From positions 14,985,501 through 15,049,500 of the forward strand of contig NC_079382.1 in assembly GCF_021018895.1 (NCBI RefSeq): DNA of 64,000 nucleotides, written 5' to 3'. The DNA comes from Seriola aureovittata (taxonomy: Eukaryota; Chordata; Actinopteri; Carangiformes; Carangidae). This document shows positions 59,961 to 64,000 of the stretch, one piece after another. The translations under genes were made by a program, and so were the position numbers. Each line of letters starts with the position of its first letter. Within the stretch, counting starts at the first letter, position 1. The notes under the pieces were generated by a model, which saw only the letters and a program-made list of their open reading frames with translations, did not search any database and was not told the origin of the DNA.

Positions 59961-60171
59961 CACTGTTGCTCATAAAGTTGGAATAAAATATTTTTGACCT
60001 CTTTCCATGAAATGATTGTGACAATGTGATTCATTTCATTTCACCTGGGTAATTGGGACACATGATGTAATCATTGCACCTGGTCAAAAGTGATTACTGA
60101 TGCATTTAAATAGGAATAAACAGAGGATTCTGTCTGAAAACAAAATTATTCCAACTTTATGTGCAACAGTG
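59961..60171. mobile_element. Mariner/Tc1-like MITE with 26-bp terminal inverted repeats
   Basis: The 211-bp element starts CACTGTTGCTCATAAAG and ends with the inverted complement of CACTGTTGCACATAAAG. The 26-bp termini differ at one position. It is flanked by TA on both sides (59959-59960 and 60172-60173), the target-site signature of Tc1/mariner elements. There is no transposase frame, so it is a non-autonomous derivative. An inner inverted repeat around TGAAATGA and TCATTTCA is also visible. Confidence 0.88.
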
Positions 60172-63100
60172 TATATGTATATATTAGCCTCGTGTTCTAT
60201 CAATTCTGCCATGAAACCATGGAAATAGTAGACGAGAAGAATAGAAGCCCTGACGCCTGAGGTCCTGAGAAAGTGGCAGGTGACTTAACCAATGACTGAA
60301 ATCAAATGTAACCCACAAAGCTCTTTTGTCCGAGAACATCGCATTTACACAAATACAGCTTAACTTTTTCCCTAGTCCACAGTGTCTTACACCTAATTGG
60401 GTAGTGGTCTGCAAATGAACCACATTCATTATACAAATGTCAGTGCCTGCTGGTGGAGTGTAGGAAGGAGAGACGGCTGGGAGGAGGAGTGGAGGAGTTG
60501 TGAGTTGAGCTGACAGGCTGCTAATGAGATATCATCAAGGAAAAGGGCTCCTCAGTTCACTTAAGAGGAACCATTTCTGACATAGTGTCGAGGCACACTG
60601 TGGAATTATGGTGTGTCATCTTTTGTGTTTTTGTAACCGTAAACCATTTCCATCTCTATCGTTACATTACCAGGTTTCCACATTGAACAGAGTCAGCCTT
60701 TATGCTTTATTTTTTTTAAAAACTAAATAAATAAATAATAAAAAACTCCACACATACAGCCCAACATTGTTTAAATATTTTTCCTCTCACTGTCTGCTAT
60801 TCAAGTTCACTCATCACCATTGTTGTTTACAAGGCAGCAGTGGCTGTGATATGTAGTTGTGAACAGAAGGTGAGGCCCAATCTGATAGAAGCATTTCAAG
60901 GTGAAAAACCTGATTATTGTAAGAAAGAATAGATCTCTCCGGCGAAATGTTTTTTCTGCGTGTCAATATTTACTTTAGGCAAGAAAGTGTGGTAGATAAT
61001 ATCTTTATGTGAATATCACGTGTAAGCCAATATTGATATGTAAACCGAGTAGAAAGAAACATTTGCTAAAAGCACATCACCTGCACGTCAAACTGTGTAT
61101 CAGCTGCTAATGGATAAATACACAGATAAAATACAAAGTGAGGAGAGACACGAGGCCATCAGTAGTCTATGCATATTATACAGTGTTGACTATCTGGGTT
61201 CAGACAATTACTCATCTTTTGGAAGGAGCTATAGGCTAGCTGTTTTGCCTTATTTCTAGTTTTTAGGCTAAGCTACAAGAAAGAGAAGGAAGTTTATTCT
61301 TCAAAATGCCTCTAACTATTCCTTTAGACCCACGAAAACAATTTTTAAAGCAGTGAAATTACTCCAAATGTAAAAATGAACATGATCAGTGATCCTCAGA
61401 AGTGTGAATAAACACTTGAATTCCACTTAGGGATCTTGAGATTTTTAAAAATGTCTGTGCTAATCTGCGGCTGACCTTTGTAAACGATGTATTGGCACAA
61501 TTTCCAGTTGCCGCCTGCTTCGGATATTATGGTTCTTTTTGCTTCCAGTTCAAGGGATACGACTCTCAGTTCACTCCCATTATATCACACAGTGGTGCAG
61601 AACTGAGTGAAGGTGATAATAAGAACTGGTGACTATTCCTTTCCCTGTCACTCGTGCAGAGCTGGAGGCAGTGTAACATACAGAACATGTCAGAAATAAG
61701 AGAATATCTGTTAGAAGATCTTGTAAACCACCTTGCCACGAATAAGTCGTCCACTGGTATGACTCAATAGAGTTCTGGCAGCTGTGGCCTTTGAAAACTG
61801 CCTCATATTTTGATTCTGAGATATTGCCAACATGATAGAAATAAACAGCTCTAAATTTAGAGCTTTGGGAACAAAATGATCAAATTTTAAGATACTAAAT
61901 ATCTGCACAAATTACAAGGCACAGGCTTTGAAGCATCTGAAGTGGTCAAAATCTACCTCAAAGTAACTATACCAGACTGAAATGGAAAGCTGGTTTTTCC
62001 AAAACCTGAGGCAGATGCAACAGACTTTTTTTTTTTTCATCTGCCTCAATTTCCTTTTACTAAATCTGACAAATACTGAACAATAAAATGTCAGATTTTC
62101 ACTTGCTCTTTATAAGATCTCCCTCTAGGTTCTTGGCAGGAAAACCAACCTCAAGTGTGTGAATTTTCTGTGGGCAGCTTTCAAATTGTCAGATGTTTCT
62201 GACAGGCGAGTGCAGCTTGAAGAAAAAGCATTGATTCTCTGTTGCCTCGTAGACCAGATGGTACTGAGGCACACTGACTCTGTCTCACGCATCAATGTAT
62301 TCAGCAGTCATTGTGTACGGGATTAGTTCATGTAGGTTTCTGTCTGGGGCTTCTCATATAGCCCTTCATTCGGCGCGCAGTGGGTGGAAGCTATTCCCAG
62401 CAAACAGGTGCCATCATGTGGCATCAGGTGTCCTTCCAAAAGGTTAGACAGAGAGAGGAAGATGGTTTGTCCTAGATATGCAGTTAGTTAGATGAGAGCC
62501 GCTCTCAGAGGACACTCTGAGTTTGGTGGCCACCGACAGCAGGGACAGCGGTGCTGTAAAACTGGGATACAACCCGATCTGCTTATGAAATCAGGTTAGC
62601 TCTGTGGGCTCTCACTCCTGTCGAGTTAAACAGGTCATGCGAGGCTAACAAATGGATGGGACTTTGCATGGCAGCAGAGCAAATATTAATTTATGTTATC
62701 TGATTGCAAGTGCAGTGTACTCAAATTAAAGCTCCACTTTTCCGATCACACAGAGGCCACGGAGTGTGTCCAGGATTGAGAAAGCAAAAAAAAAAAAGAA
62801 AAGAGAAATCAGCCTCTTCATCAGGGTCTGACACAGGAAAGGCACATTTACCCAACAGGACAGTTCTCCGGGGCTGATGTCAAACATCTTTTCATTGTTT
62901 GGTTTCCATGGCGACGGCAGCCACTGGGCATGAATCAGGAACAGAGGATCCATTTATGGTCCTAATTGATGAGCTATATGTGATTAGTGAGAATGAGAGA
63001 AACCAAACAGCTTAATAGACGTCTGCCTCCATCCATGTTAATCCATCCACTTTAGCTCTCTGCTGACACAGCAGAGGGGAGCCTCATTGTTTCTAAAAAA

Positions 63101-64000
63101 GCAACTAGCTTCCTAACAGGGCCAAGGTAAAAAAATAAGTACAGCAGACCATCTGGCAGGAAGGGCATTTCACCTGATTTACAGGCTGTTGTCCACTTTT
63201 TCCCCTTTGCCTTCCTCCGTTTCAATCATAGTTTTGCTAAAAATGTTCCTGGTGACCTTTTTGAAATTATCAATTTACAATTGATTTCATTTTACAGATT
63301 GTAGAATATTTGTGGTGAGTAGTGTTTTCTGTAGTTTTGGTTTTCAACATTGACATTTCTGTGGTTTCCAGCCCTTTGGCCAAATTGGCATTACTCACAC
63401 ACAACAAGAAACAACCAGACATCAATCAGTCGACATAAAAACAGGACAATGTGTTACAGGAATACATATGCTGATGTTAATAAAAGACAAGAAAATTGTA
63501 AAGGAAATGTAAGTTATTATTATCATCATTTCATTGACAAACAAATTCTTTCATTGTGTGACGGGGATGATTGTTCCATTAGAGCTCTGCTGAAACTGTT
63601 TTGTGCCTCTGCACTGGAGTCTTGTTTGGCAGCTCAATCAATAAAAATAAAATTGGAGCGCTCGGTGAAATGAGCTTTCTGGCAAGCGCGAGGAACAGTA
63701 GAAATATTCAATATAGATGGTGGAGAGGGAAGCACAGCGGTTTGTGCACTTCCTGGTCACACCCTGTAGGATGAAGCTGCCCAGAGGCCTTAAGTTGCTG
63801 CTTTAGACGCCATAAAATCCAGAGTGAAAGATGCAGGAACTCGTTTATGCTCCAGCATGAGCTCTGCATTTTGCCGTGTGATGAGAGTACCTCTGTTGCT
63901 CTCTCTTGAGCTGTTAAATCCTTGTCTGGTCCAACTAATGTTGGACCATATGGGTAGGTGCTGTGCTATAATTTGATGTGTTGTATTGATTTTTTTTTTT

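Larger units (their letters stand above)
55270..64000. other. Gene-poor stretch right of rtn4ip1
   Basis: I recognise no coding exon in this 8.7-kb stretch. In human, QRSL1 lies head-to-head with RTN4IP1, but none of its amidase signatures (such as GGSSGGSA) is visible here. Contents noted separately: two CA microsatellites, a TTTA repeat, a hairpin and a mariner-like MITE. An AT-rich patch lies at about 55560-55620. Confidence 0.5.

Noticed and set aside
55270..64000. QRSL1 as the right-hand neighbour
   Set aside because: Expected from human gene order, but no amidase signature motif or plausible exon chain was seen.
1..64000. CRISPR arrays, phage or bacterial defence systems, toxin genes, integrated viruses
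   Set aside because: None is visible; the window is ordinary vertebrate nuclear DNA with spliced genes.

Overview
The window is eukaryotic nuclear DNA from a ray-finned fish, most likely a percomorph teleost. The evidence is four spliced, vertebrate-specific genes with GT-AG introns, compact spacing, long simple-sequence runs, and dispersed repeats of kinds familiar from teleost genomes. There are no operons, CRISPR arrays, phage genes or bacterial signals. All gene models were built by hand: I matched splice donors, acceptors and reading phase, and compared the translations with what I know of the families. No alignment was run.

Layout. 1-4.8 kb: no gene recognised, AT-rich. 4.77-6.4 kb: ripply2 on the minus strand (3 exons), with T-box and E-box motifs upstream. 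6.4-15.4 kb: non-coding, with homopolymer and dinucleotide runs, a retroposon with a perfect 14-bp target-site duplication, and old dispersed repeats. 15.4-18.55 kb: mrap2 on the plus strand (3 coding exons, 235 aa). 18.55-23.3 kb: non-coding. 23.4-47.2 kb: crybg1 (AIM1) on the plus strand. My model has 21 coding exons and 2,384 aa: two giant exons for a disordered N-terminal region, 12 beta-gamma-crystallin motifs, and a C-terminal ricin-type beta-trefoil. 47.7-55.3 kb: rtn4ip1 on the minus strand (9 exons, 431 aa), convergent with crybg1, with a GC-AG intron and an upstream cluster of three CCAAT boxes. 55.3-64 kb: no gene recognised; it holds microsatellites and a 211-bp TA-flanked inverted-repeat element.

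The genes do not form a pathway. Ripply2 is a segmentation co-repressor, MRAP2 a melanocortin-receptor accessory protein, CRYBG1 a large crystallin-fold protein linked to the cytoskeleton, and RTN4IP1 a mitochondrial NADPH oxidoreductase. From memory of the human map, RIPPLY2 and MRAP2 are neighbours on 6q14 while CRYBG1 and RTN4IP1 are neighbours on 6q21. Here the two pairs sit within 60 kb.

I found no convincing undescribed biological system. The points most worth a second look are the T-box/E-box arrangement at ripply2, the GC-AG intron and 33-residue C-terminal extension of rtn4ip1, a 45-bp near-perfect intronic palindrome, a predicted crybg1 first exon that codes only its start codon, and three well-delimited mobile elements.
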